A stretch of 64,000 nucleotides of DNA from Hermatobates lingyangjiaoensis (Eukaryota; Arthropoda; Insecta; Hemiptera; Hermatobatidae), in contig JAPFBL010000070.1 of NCBI GenBank assembly GCA_026182355.1, positions 793,501-857,500 on the forward strand, given 5' to 3'. Made by a program: the position numbers and the translations under genes. Each line of letters opens with the position of its first letter. Positions within the stretch are counted from its first letter, which is position 1. The notes under the pieces were generated by a model. It was not told where the DNA came from, searched no databases, and was given only the letters and a program-made list of their open reading frames with translations. This document shows positions 11,181 through 20,713 of this stretch, in pieces.

Positions 11181-11456
11181 AAACAGATTTCACATAAACA
11201 CGTGAAACAACAATCAATGATCAAACCACAATAAGAAATGGGAAAACACTAAGATCTTTCAACCGTAACAAGCGGTCTTCGTCAGAGTCAAAAACCCAAC
11301 TGAACACTAGATGCAGAAAACATCTGGTGAGGAGTTGAGAAGAGTGGGGGGGAAGAGTGGTATTTTAAAAGGGTGAAAGCACAGGAAAGGACTAATGTCC
11401 AGAAAGGGATGTTTGGGGAAACAAAGGAGTACAGTAAGAAAAAGTAAAAAAACACA
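11181..11456 (-). mobile_element. PLE family 1 3' UTR copy
   Basis: In reverse, this matches the tail, ribozyme and pyrimidine-rich UTR of the 4.7-5.0 kb copy for its whole length, including GGGATGTTTGGGGAAACAAA near 11408. It is truncated inside the UTR, so no coding sequence remains. Its 3' end (11181) abuts (AT)n at 11158-11180. Confidence 0.88.
11247..11289 (-). ncRNA. Hammerhead ribozyme (family 1)
   Basis: Same organisation as the 4875 copy: GACT, CTGACGA, helix II ACCG/CGGT, GAAA, AGATCT, T, then AGTG in place of AGTC. Helix I therefore loses its outermost pair; the catalytic core is unchanged. Confidence 0.8.
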
Positions 11457-11462
11457 TGATCA

Positions 11463-11600
11463 TTGATATATATATATATATGATCAAACCACAATATCAA
11501 ATGGGAAAACAAGACTAAGATCTTGTTGGGTTTTTGACTCTGACAAAGACCGCTTGATACGGCTGAAAGATCTTAGTCTTGTTTTCCCATTTCCCATAAT
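11463..11600. mobile_element. PLE family 1 inverted pair, truncated
   Basis: After an (AT)n tract, a minus-strand tail (11480-11525) meets a plus-strand ribozyme and tail (11526-11600). The plus copy carries GACT, CTGACAA, helix II, GAAA, AGATCT, T, AGTC at 11536-11578. The G8-to-A change in the box would be expected to abolish cleavage. Confidence 0.75.
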
Positions 11601-12683
11601 TTTATTTTATATTGAGTACGAACACACATATATTTTGTGTACATGTAAAAATAGGTTATCTACTCTAAAATACTTTTAATTGTATAAACCTAAAATGTAT
11701 ATATATTATTTGTTTAAGGGAACAGATGAAGGATATAGCACCTTATTTAGATGTCACTGAAATGAGGATAACAAAAAAAAAACCTATTACAATTGACACA
11801 TTCTTATGTTTATATACATCACGGTTAAAACGTGAGAGAACAATGAGATGGAGGGTGAGAGAGAGCGTGACATAAATATTAGAAAGAGAGAGTGTGAGTT
11901 AGAGAGGAAATGGGACGAACGATGGAGGTAACTTAGAGGTTATATATCAAACATTTAACTAGAAAATTATAACTATTATGTTTTAGAAAAAAACTATTGC
12001 TTTGTAATTATCTTATATTTATTTATATTCTAGTTTAAAGATCTATATTGTAAATAATGCTGAGTAATACAAACTGTAAGATAAAATAAAATAACATAAA
12101 ATTGTGCGGGAGATAAACAGGCTCAATGAAATTACTAATTATACAAAACAATTGAACTAATAGATTTAATAATGTATTGTTAATTCCATAATCTATCAAT
12201 TTTATTTAAGTATTAAGAAGAAATTAAGTAAATAACTAAAAATCTGTTTGAATCAACACTTTGTTTCATATTAGTGGATCAAATATCAAATGCCATTTAA
12301 TTTTTAATACAGCTATTGTGTATAAAACATTTTATTCGATACATTTTAAAGTATATATGTAAAGAGGTGTGAAGAAAAACAATATGAAAGAGACATTATC
12401 TAAAAAGAAATGAACATTACCTTAACTTGACAGGAGGTGTAATTTACCGTGTGTTAGTCTAGTGGAGTTAAAATCTGACTGGTTCATACATGTTCAAGCA
12501 ACAGTTAGAGTCCAAAGTTCCTTATCCTCCACTCGGAAGACTCCCCCCTCCCCCCCCTGCCCACAGTCCCACAACTATGACTTAACAATCAACGTCTTGT
12601 TTTTTTATGCAACCAAACAAGTGTTTCATAGCATTTCAAGTAGTAATTCCTTAAAACAATCTTCTGTAGTTTTATTTAAAAAA
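11601..12683. other. AT-rich stretch with GA-rich patch
   Basis: A GA-rich patch spans about 11838-11925 and a C-rich run lies at 12542-12562. No gene or transposon was recognised. The 84-codon frame at 12462 has no family resemblance. Confidence 0.5.
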
Positions 12684-14328
12684 ATCTGGAGTGGCCTACA
12701 CTCTACTTTATTATAAGTAACTCAATGTCAAATTTCTTGAGTATATAAAACATAACGTATCATTTAAGCATAACATAAATATCTAAATGGCATATAATTA
12801 TTAGCATTGCATTCGTGAGGTAGTACAGATAGTGATTGAAGGAAATATCAATTTATAAGCTTATTTTTGTACATCACAAATAATTTATTATTTGCAAATA
12901 ATTTCATTAGTATAACTACAGTAGTAATAACATTTTTGAAAAACCAATGTGAACATTTCTTGAAACGAAATATTATCCTACAAGAGAACATGGCTATTGT
13001 TCAAACAGCCAGTAGATTTCTTACATCGTTTACTTGACATCCTTCTACATTGAATATTAATGTAAAATTTTCAAATTTGAAACAGTAAAATACCCTTTTT
13101 TTCTCTGAAAAACAACTTAAACAGCGAAGAAAATGTTGTTTTAAGGTGATTTGTTAATTAAAGATGTACGATAATTACAGTTATTAATCTCTAAACGAAA
13201 GATTTATATTTTGAATTATCTTTTACATTTTTGGTTTTTAACAGAATTATTATACTGGGAATTTTATGGCTTCTTAGTATTTAATAAGATCATTTTCATT
13301 CCCCTTTGTCAAATAACATATATACGAATTTTTTCTGAGTGTGTGTTATCATTTTCCTGCACAATATTATTCCTCTTACATCTCTTATAAGTCAATAATA
13401 TATTTTCATTTTTCCATTAGAAACATCAATTTTATTTCAGTGGATTCGCTCAAAAAATTTCTAAGTCAATGTAAACAATGTAAAAAAATACAAAAAATTC
13501 GACAAGTATAGCAGGTGATCTCTTAGTCTAAGGTAAACAAAGAGTTTTTATATCGTTATTGCTCTTTCCCGTAATTGAAACTTCATGATTTTTTTTTATG
13601 AATTGTTAATTTTTTGTTCCATTTTTGGTCAAATTTTCATTATTTTTTAACGAGCCGTTTAGCGTCAAAAAAACATTTTCTGAAAATACAAATTGTACTG
13701 TAACACCCCTTTAGCGAATGTAATTTTAGAAAAAAATATCTCAACTCATTTTCCATATAATGTTCTATTTATAGGCATAGTTTCATTCTTGTCCGTCAAA
13801 CAGTATGGCTTGTATCGCTCTCACAAGGTTTGAGATTGAATTATAAGTCAAAATGTTTACATTTTATTGAAAAAAAAATATTTCCTGTTGATTTAAAATT
13901 CTGAATATATTTTTCGTTTGTTGCATTTGAAACCTCAAAGATAATGTCAAAATTTCAAAACTCTAGGGTTATCAGTTTAGGAGAAATAAATGTTTTAAAA
14001 AAAACGGTTTTTGGCAAAAAAAGTGACTTTCCCATCATGCATAATTCTTCGCAAACAATAGGGATCTTCGTCTTTATGAGGCCCATTTTTGTGTAAAATA
14101 TCAACTTGATCCATCAAAGATTCTGGACCGTAGCGTGGTAACAAGCAATGCTAACACACTCACCCACCCACCCACCCACACACCCACCCACCCACCCACA
14201 CACACACACACAGACATCATCGTAAAAACGTCATAAAACGACTTCTGGGACTTCAAAACATGTAATTCCGTCAAAATCTCGAGATCGAATTTTTTCACGA
14301 TCACTATACTTTACTTATAGTAAAGTAA
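12684..14328. mobile_element. Long non-autonomous TIR element, copy 1
   Basis: The left end reads CTGGAGTGGCCTACACTCTA then CTTTATTATAAGTAA; the right end reads TTTACTTATAGTAAAG, its inverted counterpart. The body is shared along its length with 42071-44017 and, in pieces, with 15927-16240, 35165-36420 and 41440-42065. No open frame encodes a known transposase. Internal (CCCA)n/(CA)n tracts lie at 14158-14212. Class is uncertain: a MITE-like DNA element is the simplest reading. Confidence 0.7.
14158..14212. repeat. (CCCA)n and (CA)n microsatellite
   Basis: A tetranucleotide CCCA tract followed by CA repeats lies inside the long TIR element. The 43.86-kb copy has a shorter, impure version at the same place. 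Confidence 0.9.
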
Positions 14329-14335
14329 TTAAGTT

Positions 14336-14566
14336 ATAATGAGGAATTTGAGAAAATTACGTCTCCAAAAAAAAAAAAACAGATTTATATCAAAAATAAC
14401 AACGCGTTTCAAACACTTATGTTCTTCTACAGATTTACATATAAAAAAAATTACATATCTATGAGGTTTAATAACATAAGAATGAATTACTTGAAAATTG
14501 AATACAATCAATTGCATGGTGAATAGTATTATTGAAGTATGATTGAACTTTTAACAAGGGAAAATA
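14336..14566 (-). mobile_element. PLE family 2 module, minus arm
   Basis: Reversed, the arm contains CTGTAGA (changed hammerhead box, 14432-14426), helix II remains, then TTTGAAACGCGTTG (14413-14400) and a GGAGAC-containing tail. It is the inverted partner of 14749-15720. The A6-to-T change makes ribozyme activity unlikely. Confidence 0.7.
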
Positions 14567-14817
14567 GTATGAAAAGTGACTTATTGTAATAGTATTTTAC
14601 ACTAAGAATTATTACAACATATATTATTAGTATATAGGTTGAAAAATGAATGAAAGTGAAACTTTAATAACAAAGTTATAACATTATGTTACTTTTTTTA
14701 ATTTATGTTCTTGTCATTTTCATTTATATATATATATATATTTTTTATATTATTTTCCCTTCTTAAAAACTTCAACAGTACTATTGACCATTCAATTAAT
14801 TGTATTCAATTTTCGAG

Positions 14818-15552
14818 TAGGTTAGGTTAGGTTACAGTGGCCGTCCCAAGAGAGAACACACATAGGCCTCAAGCCTGCCCCTTGTGATACCACAAAGAAA
14901 AATTGGGGCTATTCTACCCCGTCCCTGGTCCACTCGAACCACCTCAAGAGAACAATAAATCTAGACAGATCCCTGATACCAGTGGATGCTAAGTTCTCAA
15001 GATTGTCAAAGAAATATTCTCCTAATGCTTTTTTCCTTCTTTGAGCCAAACCAGGGTATTGACAGAGAAAGTGAGGAATTGTCTCTTTCTCTTCCTCCTT
15101 CTGGCATGCCCTGTAAAAATCCCACGCCTCCAATCTTAATCTGGTGGCGTGCTTACCTACGAGCCAGTGCCTTATAGAAACAGCGATCACATTGACTACA
15201 ACTCTTCTATTCCTAGAGAGAAGATCCTTAGTTCTTCTAGAGTTACAGAAAGGCCATAACTGCTTTGAGATAAGACACGTGTCCTCCTCAGACCACCTTT
15301 GTTTGATGCGTTCATCAATTCTTTGTCTGATCCAAAGCTTACATGTAGAAAGTGGGGTCCCTAAATTGTATAGGATATCCTGTGTGGGGAGAGTAGTGCC
15401 AAAGCGGGCGAGCTCATCAGCCTTACAGTTACCTTCAATGTTTCAGTGACCTGGTCCCCATATAAGTTCAACTTTAGCCCTCAATGACAGTTCATTTAGG
15501 AGTCTCTTGCAGTCCTCGACTGCCTCTGATGTACTATAGATTCCCTTCTGGG
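14818..15552 (-). mobile_element. LINE (Jockey/R1/I-type), 5'-truncated
   Basis: The minus strand carries the end of ORF2 and a short 3' UTR ending in AACCTAACCTAAC. It is flanked by a near-identical 9-bp target duplication: ATTTTCGAG at 14809-14817 and ATTTTCAAG at 15553-15561. The 5' end is truncated, as is usual for LINEs. The last 50 bp match the 3' ends of the tRNA-SINE copies at 34.1, 49.7 and 58.96 kb, so this LINE or a close relative probably mobilises that SINE. Confidence 0.9.
14909..15549 (-). pseudogene. LINE ORF2 C-terminus: RNase H and zinc knuckle
   Basis: Reading from 15549 the frame shows EAVEDCKRLLNELSLRAKVE, then WGPGH, a premature stop, NIEGNCKADELARFG (end of an RNase H domain, conserved GNxxAD), a linker with WIRQRIDERIKQRW, then GKHATRLRL and FYRACQKEEEKETIPHFLCQ. 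The last matches the Cys/His knuckle at the C-terminus of Jockey/R1/I-type ORF2. It ends at a stop at 14909. One stop and a Tyr in the CP position (CQYP) indicate decay. A frame of 93 codons from 15190 is still open. Confidence 0.9.
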
Positions 15553-15618
15553 ATTTTCAAGTAACTCATTCTTATATTATTATAGCTCATAGATATGTAA
15601 TTTTTTTTTTTAGATGTA

Positions 15619-15657
15619 AACCTGAAGAGAACACTAAGTGTTCGAATCGCGTTGTTA
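15619..15657 (+). ncRNA. Hammerhead-like motif, A15.1 changed (family 2)
   Basis: AAC/GTT helix I, CTGAAGA box (15622-15628), a six-pair helix II GAACAC/GTGTTC with a TAA loop and no extra nucleotide, then GAAT instead of GAAA before CGCGTT. Everything but A15.1 fits the consensus. That single change breaks the conserved A-U pair, so it is probably inactive. Confidence 0.6.
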
Positions 15658-15926
15658 TATTTGACATAAAGCTCTTTTGCGTGGAGATGTAATTTTTTCC
15701 AATTCCTCGTCATGAGTCGATACTACACTATAACAAATAGCAAAGTAAGTTATATTTACTAACCAACCCGGTGAGCTTCGCCAACTATCAGAGAATGTCG
15801 TGTTATCTTTATCTAGGCTTAATTTGGTAGTTAATTATTAACATCATAGCTAACCGGACAGACGCTGTTCTGCCTTTCCAATAAATATTCAATTCGAACA
15901 GGAATGAAAACTAAGATAACAGATCT

Positions 15927-16240
15927 GGAGTGGCCTAAACTCAACTTTACTATAAGTAAACATAATAAACTCATCAACAACCAACTTGTTTTGTTTGATT
16001 AGTCAAACACTTGTTCGATAACCATCCATCGAACAATTGAATGCATGAGAAAATTTTATGATTTTTAATATAAATTGCTAATCTTAGGTTCATTTTTTAA
16101 CAAAATTTCATTGTTGAGGTTTAGCATTAAAAAACGCGTTCTGAATTCGTAAAAAGGCATTATAACTCCATTTATTATTATTGTAATTTTTAAAAAAAAT
16201 GGCTGTACTCATCCTCATATGATATGCTATTTTTAGGTAT
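15927..16240. mobile_element. Truncated copy of the long TIR element
   Basis: It starts with CTGGAGTGGCCTAAACTCAA and CTTTACTATAAGTAAAC like the ends of the 12.7- and 42.1-kb copies, then jumps to sequence resembling about 13585-13790. The 3' end is missing. Confidence 0.6.
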
Positions 16241-16638
16241 AAAAAGTAAAAGTATGTACATGAAATAAACTATTTAACTTTTGCTCTATTAAATGCTAAT
16301 TAGAGAATATAATTATGTCTAATTAGGATGCCTTTGATTTGTAGCTGTAATTTAATTACAGTAATTAGAGATGCCAAATTATTATCACTATTATGACAAA
16401 GCTTGACACCGTAGTTACTAGCGTATAAATATATAGGACAAAATTAATTTGTTCCGGTGATATGAATTGGCCCCCAAAAGTAATTAACATGCTCTAAATA
16501 TCAACCAAATTCAAATATAATGTAAGGTAAATTCAATGCTTAATGTTTCCATTTTATAAGTGTTCTATAGAGCTCAGAAAACAACTTCAACCTGTATTCA
16601 TACTTACCTAGGCTATTACAGAACTTCACATACGTACT

Positions 16639-16662
16639 ATGGAGGAGGAGGGCGCGAGAGAG
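16639..16662 (+). CDS. Candidate minimal first exon
   Basis: An ATG is followed by MEEEGARE and then a strong donor, GAG|GTACGT at 16663. The segment is a small GC-rich island in AT-rich sequence. No promoter element was identified upstream, and the match could be chance. I give it only as a lead. Confidence 0.2.
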
Positions 16663-16669
16663 GTACGTA

Positions 16670-18140
16670 AAACTCTAAACTATTTTTGTGTGTTTTTATT
16701 TAAATTTTATATATTTTATTTATTTGTTACCTACAGAAAGATTTATGATTTATGACTTAGTTTAGGGTTGAATAGTCTGGTGGACGCGGGTTACGGGGAG
16801 TGATCGCTGGTGTCCCTGTACCAGCCATTCGTATCTCAAAAATTTCTTGCCATTTAAAGAAGTAAATTATTTGAGATTTTTCGTCGTATATCAAGAAAAT
16901 AATATGTTGGGTCGTTTGTATCTCGAGGTATTACTGTAGTTGAAAACAATATTTTTAAATGCAAACGTATAATATTTCTTCGTATACCCCCTTGTGATGG
17001 AAAATACTTAATTATTAATTTATAATCAAAAACCTATTTTGATATTTCATCAAATTGTCGTCATCAGAAGAAATGTGACTCGCCTGAGGGGCGAAACTCT
17101 TACTATAGAATCTCTTTGCAGTAGTCGAAGTAGAAGTGCTGCCAACAAACGTGGGGAAAGAAAGGGACAAAAAATAAAGTAACTAAAGAAAAAAAGTAAA
17201 TAATATAAATAGAGCAAAAAATAAATAATTATGAAAATCGTGACAAGCTTAATGTGATTAGGAGTTTAATCGAGTTAATGTAATGATCGTTAACAGGCAG
17301 ATTATATTTTATTATTTAATCAATTTGTTTGATTGTAGATACGGTAGTACTAAACTCATTTAATTGAAGCAGTTAAGGACTTAATCCAATCACTCATTTA
17401 AAATTAAGCTTCTCTTTTTTCATTAATATATTCTATAATGTAATATGCTTTTCGCTATTTTGGATTTGCTTATTGTCATGAAAAATGTATACTCGAGGAA
17501 ACTTTTTAATTGCAATTTAAAATATTTATTGCTCTGAAAATTATCTGTTTTTGATTGCACATTTAATAAAATATTGTTTTTTTTTCTTCAAAATAGACTA
17601 AATTATTACTTAGGGTACGATTTTATAATGGAATGTAAAGCACATAATAAATTTGAATTTCTAACTATTATTAGGTCAGATGATGTCATCTCCCACAAAG
17701 TGGCCGAATTTAAGTCTACGTACACTGTGATACTTTAGTGACTTCAATTGTTCCTTAGTTATTTTAGAAAGGATACATCTACTTTAAAAAGTTTACTGTG
17801 TTGGAACCACGATTTAAGGAAGATAAAATGAGAGAGACACTTCTTAAAGCTGTTCAAGTAGTTTGTTTTTCTAACAAACAATCTGTTTTAAAATTTCAGT
17901 TCTCGAATAGTGCTTTGTTCCCTGTATTATTGTGAATGGAAAGGGTGGTAAATAAATCGATAAAGGGTTTATAGTTGCTTAAACGAAGCTTATAAATGTT
18001 TATTGCAAAACTCGCAAAAAAAACGTTAGATTGCATACAGTTAGAGTATGTAATACTGCCATAGCAGATTCAGAAAGCAATGACAGTAACATAACTATTA
18101 AACTTAAAAGATGAAGTGAAAAGGGTTTAGGGTCAATAAT
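16670..18140. other. AT-rich stretch without identified gene
   Basis: No known family was recognised. A moderately GC-richer segment near 16765-16830 and another near 17080-17160 have no visible coding structure. Confidence 0.5.
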
Positions 18141-18149
18141 ATTGCAACT

Positions 18150-18878
18150 ACCTTCCCCAGTCATTGCCCTTCCCACCTCAAGGCTTTCCCCTTTCCTCCC
18201 TAAGTCATTGCTCTTTACTTCACAAGTCATTGCCCTTTTCTTCACAAGGGATTCCACTTTGCTCTTTCTTTCCCAAGGCTTTGTCCTTTCCTTTCCAAGG
18301 CTTTGCCCACTCCTTCTCAAGTCATTGACCTTTCCTTCTCAAGTTATTGCCCTTCCCATCCCAAGGCTATGCCCTTTCCTTTCCAAGGCTTTGCCCACTC
18401 CTTCTCAAGTTATTGCCCTTCCCATCCCAAGGCTATGCCTTTGCCTTCCCAAGGATTTGCTCTCTCCTTCCCAAGCTATTGCCCTTTCCATCCCAAGGCT
18501 TTGCTCTCTCCTTCCCAAAGCTTTGTCCTTTTCTTCTCAAGGCATTACCCTTTCCATTCCAAGGCGTTGCCCTTTCTTTCCCAAGGCTTTGTCTTTTTCT
18601 TCCCAAGACATTGCTCTTTCCATCCCAAGGCTTTGCCCTTTTCTTCCCAAGGGATTGCCCTTCCCATCCCAAGGCTTTGCTCTCTCCTTTCCAAAGCTTT
18701 GTCCTTTTCTTCCCAAGACATTACCCTCCCCATCCCAAGGCGTTGCTCTTTTCTTCCCAATTCTTTATCCTCTTTTTTCCAAGGCATTGCCCTTCCCATC
18801 CCAAGGATTTGCCTTTTCCTTCCCAAGACCTTGTACTTTCCTTCCCAAGGCATGGCCCTTTCCATACCATTCCCAATG
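18150..18878. repeat. 22-bp CT-rich minisatellite
   Basis: About 33 degenerate copies of a 22-bp unit close to GGCTTTGCCCTTTCCTTCCC plus AA. The unit contains no stop in any of several frames, and 22 is not divisible by 3, so three overlapping plus-strand frames (up to 280 codons) and several minus-strand frames stay open at once. Their 22-residue periodic translations are a by-product. I do not regard any as a gene. Confidence 0.92.
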
Positions 18879-19102
18879 CGTACTCATTCCTGCAGAACTT
18901 AATATCTCCCACTGGTCTGTTTTAGTTTTAACGCAAAAGACAATCAATAACAAAAAAAGAGTGAACTCAGCAATTCAAAATTAGGAATAAAAATCACTAC
19001 ATTGATAAAAGCACAATAGAAATGGTAACACTGTATTGTATCACCGGATTTTGATTATATTATTTCATTAAAAATAAAATAAGAAGTTTCTTGGATTCTT
19101 CT

Positions 19103-19105
<3 letters not shown>

Positions 19106-19141
<36 letters not shown>

Positions 19142-19265
19142 ACTGGAGCACATAAGACACTAGACACATGTGTCTTATGTGTGTCTTATAATGTACACAC
19201 ATAAGAAACATAATACACATAAGGTATATATATATATACCAACTGGAGCACATAAGACACACATG
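19106..19265. repeat. (AT)n tracts with ACATAAGACACA-type direct repeats
   Basis: An (AT)n tract is followed by short CATAAGACAC and GTGTCTTATG units in both orientations; the phrase CTGGAGCACATAAGACAC occurs at 19144 and 19243. Confidence 0.8.
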
Positions 19266-19471
19266 GAAAACGAACATGACATCCGTCTGACGAGAGAAAT
19301 GCTAGTGGAAGGTACACAGTTATTGGGATGAATAGCAATCCCCTCCAGTTGCAAGTACTGGAGGCTTTGATTATCAAGGAAAAACGCCCTTCTATGAATA
19401 GTCAGGTTAATGATATATTCGTTGTCCCAAGTGCAAGGAATATCAATCCTGAATTTAGGTTCAATAGGCAT
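19266..19471 (-). CDS. Unidentified open frame of ordinary composition
   Basis: From an ATG at 19471 the minus frame reads MPIEPKFRIDIPCTWDNEYI and continues with normal amino-acid composition for about 65 residues before running into the CATAAGACAC repeats. I recognise no domain. It may belong to the PLE pieces downstream or be a relic of another element. It is less AT-biased than the surroundings. Confidence 0.25.
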
Positions 19472-19564
19472 GGTATTGTTGGTTCACCTGCTGACCACTA
19501 GGACCACCTGTGCGTTTATTGTTTACTTTTTATTTTCTCGGTTATCATAAAGCTATTTGTGTTA

Positions 19565-19609
<45 letters not shown>
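19565..19609. repeat. (CT)n microsatellite
   Basis: CT dinucleotide tract with one CC interruption, about 60 bp upstream of a hammerhead-like motif. Confidence 0.95.
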
Positions 19610-19613
<4 letters not shown>

Positions 19614-19669
19614 AAATTTTTGATTCGAACATTAGTTTTAATATTGGTTCTTGTAATATTCATGTTTGC

Positions 19670-19708
19670 AAAACCTAATGATGACCAGTGAGGTCGAAAG
19701 CTCGGATT
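19670..19708 (+). ncRNA. Hammerhead-like motif (family 5)
   Basis: CTAATGA (G5 to A) at 19675-19681, helix II GACC/GGTC with AGTGA loop, GAAA (19696-19699), self-complementary AGCT and C17 before the predicted cleavage, then GGATT. Only one core base departs from consensus, but it is an essential one. It precedes a PLE N-terminal ORF fragment on the same strand, as at 10.76 kb. Confidence 0.6.
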
Positions 19709-19739
19709 AAACAACTAAAATTCTTTTGTGTTCAAAGTA

Positions 19740-19867
19740 TTTTTTAACATGTCCTTGGGAGAGTTGCTTTTTCAGTTGCCTTTGAAACACCGCAAAGTGT
19801 TTATAAGAAAAGAACGCGTTTTTAAGAAGATGGTCAACATGAAGCCGCTTTGGTTTTCAATGATATT

Positions 19868-19868
<1 letters not shown>
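19740..19868 (+). pseudogene. PLE N-terminal ORF fragment (family 5, diverged)
   Basis: The frame contains LLFQLPLKHRKVFIRKERVF then KKMVNMKPLWFS, clearly related to the LLWKLPESHRKVIRKVES fragments at 10.6 and 11.0 kb. It is cut off by (AT)n at 19870, at almost the same codon as the 10.55-kb copy. Confidence 0.6.
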
Positions 19869-19869
<1 letters not shown>

Positions 19870-19914
<45 letters not shown>

Positions 19915-19934
19915 TATTTATATATATATATATG
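19870..19934. repeat. (AT)n microsatellite
   Basis: Long AT dinucleotide tract marking the truncation end of the PLE fragment. Confidence 0.95.
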
Positions 19935-19939
19935 AGTAT

Positions 19940-20521
19940 ACCAAATGCAAAGAATAATTTAAATGTCCACATCCAAATATTTTATACAAGCAAGTCGTTT
20001 CAAATACTTAAGGTTACATTAAGATAACAAAGAAAAATAGAAACTACTTAGAAATTAAATGACATAAAAATAAATTAAATTCCCTATTTTCAAAGTGCTC
20101 TTTTGTTTGTTTGTAATTTAAAAAAACCTAAAAGGAATATTATGTGTTCAGAAGCTTTTTTTATATAATAAATTTGTAGGTTGAAACTGAATTATATTCC
20201 CAGGATAAGTAAAAACTATATATTAACTGACCGCAGAACTTTGAATTTGAGTTGTTATGTGCTTCTCTGAATACTTACAGAGTAATACTCTGAACATACT
20301 AGAGTATGTTCTATGTTAGTTTACTTATAATATTCACACATATTTGCATTTTAACATTCATAAATTCATAAATATGAACAATTTGATTTGATAAACAAAC
20401 CCAGTACAAATAGGTATTATATTCCATGAAAGAATAGATTAGTGAATACAGAAAATGCTAAAAATTTGGTAGAAAGTTTCTAAATTCATGCATTTTTTCA
20501 TTACCACAGACGTTAGTATCA
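19940..20521. other. AT-rich stretch without identified gene
   Basis: Nothing recognisable apart from simple AT-rich sequence. Confidence 0.5.
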
Positions 20522-20571
20522 TTAATATTAAAATTATAGTAATCCGTCTTACCTCGTACCCTGCTGCTGAA

Positions 20572-20614
20572 GTTCTTAGACCGGTTTCGGGCGTCACCCA
20601 TCTTCAACAAGAAC
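20572..20614 (-). ncRNA. Hammerhead-like ribozyme, minus arm (family 3)
   Basis: Mirror image of 20621-20663, with identical sequence and predicted structure: 7-pair helix I, TTGAAGA box, GGG/CCC helix II, GAAA, ACCGGT helix III, C17. Confidence 0.65.
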
Positions 20615-20620
20615 TGATCA

Positions 20621-20663
20621 GTTCTTGTTGAAGATGGGTGACGCCCGAAACCGGTCTAAGAAC
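20621..20663 (+). ncRNA. Hammerhead-like ribozyme, plus arm (family 3)
   Basis: Helix I is a complete 7-pair stem, GTTCTTG (20621-20627) with TAAGAAC (20657-20663). The box is TTGAAGA (20628-20634), consensus except C3 to U. Helix II is GGG/CCC (20636-20638 with 20644-20646) after one unpaired U. GAAA is 20647-20650, the self-complementary ACCGGT is helix III, and cleavage is predicted after C20656. The strong pairing suggests selection on the fold. The C3 change may lower or abolish activity. Confidence 0.65.
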
Positions 20664-20713
20664 TTCAGCAGCAGGGTACGAGGTAAGACGGATTACTATA
20701 ATTTTAATATTAA

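Larger units (their letters stand above)
14749..15720 (+). mobile_element. PLE family 2 module, plus arm split by a LINE
   Basis: With the LINE (14818-15552) removed, this arm aligns in reverse with 14336-14566 through TTGTATTCAATTTT, AAGTAA, the ATAGATATGTAATTTTTTTT stretch, the hammerhead-like core and a GTGGAGATGTAATTTT tail. The LINE is therefore younger than the inverted pair. Confidence 0.75.
20522..20713. repeat. Perfect 192-bp palindrome, PLE family 3
   Basis: The two 96-bp arms are exact reverse complements as far as I can read, with no spacer; the centre is within GAACTGATCAGTTC (20611-20624). Each arm holds a hammerhead-like motif and the conserved CAGCAGCAGGGTACGAGGTA and AGACGGATTACTATAA segments. 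The 2.25-kb module has the same arms in diverged form. Perfect identity implies a very recent origin, gene conversion between arms, or an assembly artefact. Confidence 0.93.

Noticed and set aside
14817..14834. Interstitial telomere repeat (TTAGG)n
   Set aside because: Only about three units, and they form the 3' end of a LINE; the same sequence ends the SINE copies.
17041..17090. Minus-strand CTGATGA near 17050 as a hammerhead
   Set aside because: No helix II pairing, and no GAAA with a self-complementary helix III follows at the right distance.
18142..18984. A 280-codon proline/serine/leucine-rich open frame
   Set aside because: It is read through a 22-bp minisatellite that is open in several frames on both strands. 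There is no start, splice or codon-bias evidence.
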